Below, piece by piece: positions 6,734 through 8,824 of a stretch of DNA of 8,824 nt (positions are counted from its first letter, which is position 1; each line of letters starts with the position of its first letter). Position numbers and translations under genes: made by a program. The notes below the pieces were generated by a model. The model did no database searches, had not been told where the DNA came from, and was given only the letters and a program-made list of their open reading frames with translations. Source of the DNA: a bacterium (GTDB lineage Bacteria > Hydrogenedentota > Hydrogenedentia > Hydrogenedentiales > SLHB01); contig JAAEQP010001007.1 of assembly GCA_024231375.1 (NCBI GenBank), forward strand, positions 1-8,824, in the 5' to 3' direction.

Positions 6734-8824
6734 ATGGCCCAATGCAAGCTCTGCAAACGCGCCATCGACTCGGACTCCGAGGAATCCGTGTACTGCTGTC
6801 ACGGGTGCGCCGCCGTTGATCAGATCATCCAGACGATGGACCTGAACGAGGACGAACGTGCCCAGAAGGTGGAGCAGTTGTTGGCGGTGGTCTTTGCGGA
6901 CGAGGATGCCGCCGAGAAACCGAAGGCTGAAGCACCCGACCTCCACACCCGCGAAGAGCATCTCCTGCTCACGAACATGGTATGTCCCGCCTGCAGTTGG
7001 CTCATCCATCACACGCTGGAGAAACAGCCGGGGGTGCTTTCGGCAACGGTGAATTTTGTGTCGGAAAGCATGACGGTTCAGATCAATCCCATGAAGATTG
7101 GCATGGACGAGGTTGAGAAGAAGATCGAGGAACTTGGGTACGGTATCCGGGCCCGCGAAGCAGCCGCGTCGGGGTTCGACTACTACGGCTTCGGCGCGGG
7201 GTGGTTCTTCGCCATCAACGTGATGATGCTGTCCTTCGTGGTCTACTCGGCGGAATCCTGGGAAATCCCCCCGCTCATGCAACGGGTATGCTGGGGGTTG
7301 ATGGCTGTCTTCACGGTGTTGACGCTGCTGTTCGGGGCGCGGTCGACGGTGCGGAAGGCGTTGGGCCAGTTTCGGAACCTGGATTACCGCATGGAGACGC
7401 TGGTTGCCATGTCCGCCACGACGGCGCTTGCCTATTCGGGATACTCGATCGCGACCGGATCGTTCGAACGCATCTATTTCGACGTGGTATGCCTGCTCAT
7501 CATGTTGATCGAAACGGGCAACATGATCACGACGACGTTCTTCAACCGAATGCGCCGCAGAATTTTCGAATTGCGGGACCATTTGCCCAAGAAAGTGCGT
7601 CTCGCCGGGGCGAATAACGACTACCGAAACACGGAGGACTTAGGGCCTGGCGAACAGTTCTCCGTGAAGCAGCAGGAACTGGTGCCGACGGACGGCGTCT
7701 TGCTTGCCCCCGCTGAGTTCGATTTCAGCCTCATCAACGGGGAAAGCAAAGGCGTGACATTGCAGACGGGACAGTTCGTGGGTGCGGGAGTGAAACTCCT
7801 GTCGGAGGACTGCGCCTTGCGGGTGCCGGACGACGGCCCCAGCTCACTCATCGAGACCATCATCGAAAGCACCATTGGCGCGTTCAATTCGCGAATGGAG
7901 AACATGACCACCGGCGACAGAATCGCCAAGGTATTCGTGCCGTTCATTCTGACGCTGGCGACAATCGGAGGGGCGGCCCACTGGGTGTGGGGAACGCCAC
8001 AATCGGCGGTGCTGGCGTTCATGAGTGTCCTGATCGTGGCCTGTCCGTGCGCCTTCGGAATCGCCGAACCCCTCGTACTGACAACCGCCGTGGACCGCGT
8101 GAAACGGTTGGGCATCCAGGTGTTCAACGGGAACGTGTTGCGGACCCGTCCGTCAAAGGTGATCTTCGACAAGACAGGCACGTTGACGACGGCCACCATG
8201 GAGGTGTCCAGCATCCATTGGCTCGTTGAGGAAAGCGCTCAAGACAAGAACATCATCGCATCGCTGGAGAGCGGCATCGAGCATCCGCTCGCCAAAGCAC
8301 TTGCGACACTGGGCGAGGGGTGGTTGTTGGAGGATCGCAGGACGGATGTGGGGTCCGTGGCCGGGATGCACGAGGGGATGCGATACCGATGCGGCAAGGC
8401 GTCCATCTTTCCAGACCTCGCCGTCCCTTCCGCTCTTCATGATGAGGCGGCGACGTTGGTGGCGTACGGCGACGAGCACGGATGCCGCGCGCTCATCCTG
8501 CTCGAAGACGAGGTGCGGGACGAGACGCCGGACGTGGTGCGGCAATTGCGCGAAGCGGGGTTGGATCCGGAGATCTGCTCGGGTGACCGCGAACCGGCGG
8601 TGGCACGCGTGGCCGAACCGCTCGGCATGCCCTACACGAGTGGAATGACGCCTACGGACAAGCAAGAGCGCATCCAGTCCCTCCAGGCCCAAGGGAAACA
8701 CGTGATGATGGTGGGCGACGGAATTAACGACACCCAGTCCCTGGCGGCGGCCGACATCGGGTTGGCGGTGTTCTCGGGACAGTTCCCGGCACAGATGAGT
8801 GCGGACGCCGTGTTTCTGACGCCA
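6734..8824 (+). CDS. ccoI: Copper-transporting P1B-type ATPase CcoI, 3' partial
   Basis: ATP-driven copper transporter (CcoI/FixI/CopA2 type) needed to supply CuB of cbb3 oxidases. The frame is open from ATG 6734 to the last base (697 codons); about 50-120 residues, including the last helices, should lie beyond. Order of parts: N-terminal Cys cluster C4, C7, C21, C22, C25 typical of CcoI; one HMA domain with C84-P-A-C87; membrane helices from about 150; actuator loop N335-G-E-S; CPC at 437-439 in helix 6; phosphorylation site D479-K-T-G-T; H517-P of the nucleotide domain; and hinge G-D662-G-I-N-D666. All catalytic residues are present. Oddities are N335 where Thr or Ser is usual (TGES/SGES), and CPCAFGIAEP where CPCALGLATP is usual. 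It follows the SafE-like gene by 11 nt. ccoS would be expected downstream. Confidence 0.94.
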   Translation, partial: MAQCKLCKRAIDSDSEESVYCCHGCAAVDQIIQTMDLNEDERAQKVEQLLAVVFADEDAAEKPKAEAPDLHTREEHLLLTNMVCPACSWLIHHTLEKQPGVLSATVNFVSESMTVQINPMKIGMDEVEKKIEELGYGIRAREAAASGFDYYGFGAGWFFAINVMMLSFVVYSAESWEIPPLMQRVCWGLMAVFTVLTLLFGARSTVRKALGQFRNLDYRMETLVAMSATTALAYSGYSIATGSFERIYFDVVCLLIMLIETGNMITTTFFNRMRRRIFELRDHLPKKVRLAGANNDYRNTEDLGPGEQFSVKQQELVPTDGVLLAPAEFDFSLINGESKGVTLQTGQFVGAGVKLLSEDCALRVPDDGPSSLIETIIESTIGAFNSRMENMTTGDRIAKVFVPFILTLATIGGAAHWVWGTPQSAVLAFMSVLIVACPCAFGIAEPLVLTTAVDRVKRLGIQVFNGNVLRTRPSKVIFDKTGTLTTATMEVSSIHWLVEESAQDKNIIASLESGIEHPLAKALATLGEGWLLEDRRTDVGSVAGMHEGMRYRCGKASIFPDLAVPSALHDEAATLVAYGDEHGCRALILLEDEVRDETPDVVRQLREAGLDPEICSGDREPAVARVAEPLGMPYTSGMTPTDKQERIQSLQAQGKHVMMVGDGINDTQSLAAADIGLAVFSGQFPAQMSADAVFLTP

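Noticed and set aside
6695..7582. A 295-codon minus-strand frame opposite the start of ccoI
   Set aside because: The plus-strand frame carries the Cys cluster, HMA motif and membrane helices of CcoI; the minus frame is a His/Arg-rich shadow.

Overview
The whole window is one tightly packed plus-strand run of respiratory genes. It codes for a quinol:cytochrome c branch feeding a cbb3-type (C-family) haem-copper oxidase, followed by the copper and maturation genes that oxidase needs. Seven to eight genes lie head to tail with gaps of 1 to 42 nt or 4-nt ATGA overlaps, so they very probably form one operon. Both ends are cut: the first gene (cytochrome b) lacks its 5' end and the last (ccoI) lacks its 3' end. 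No promoter, terminator, RNA gene, mobile element, repeat array or CRISPR was seen, and no gene-free stretch exceeds 42 nt.

Layout: 1-1071, cytochrome b of b6 type with the subunit IV part fused on. 1073-2899, a membrane-anchored seven-haem cytochrome c. 2905-4320, CcoN, the catalytic subunit. 4317-4898, CcoO, the monohaem subunit. 4941-5129, a 62-residue single-span protein at the ccoQ/ccoP position. 5126-5890, a short CcoG-like iron-sulfur protein. 5892-6722, a TauE/SafE (DsbD_2-like) membrane protein with a His/Cys-bearing loop. 6734 to the window end, the CcoI copper P-type ATPase.

How they fit together (inference): the cytochrome b complex would oxidise quinol and pass electrons to the seven-haem protein. 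That protein has an N-terminal three-haem region followed by four class-I-like c domains. It could act as cytochrome c1/f, mobile carrier and CcoP in one chain, delivering electrons to CcoO and then to the CcoN haem b/haem b3-CuB centre. CcoG, the SafE-like protein and CcoI would supply Cu(I) for CuB. No haem-bearing ccoP and no ccoH is present in the window. A bc-type complex and a cbb3 oxidase joined by a multihaem wire in one operon suggests an obligate supercomplex, which is the main point of interest.

Organism: GC-rich (about 60% by eye) bacterial DNA with a respiratory chain. The b6-like cytochrome b with an 'APWY' Qo motif next to a multihaem cytochrome c resembles arrangements I associate with Planctomycetes, deltaproteobacteria and related deep-branching groups rather than classical Alpha- or Gammaproteobacteria. 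No marker gene allows a firm assignment.
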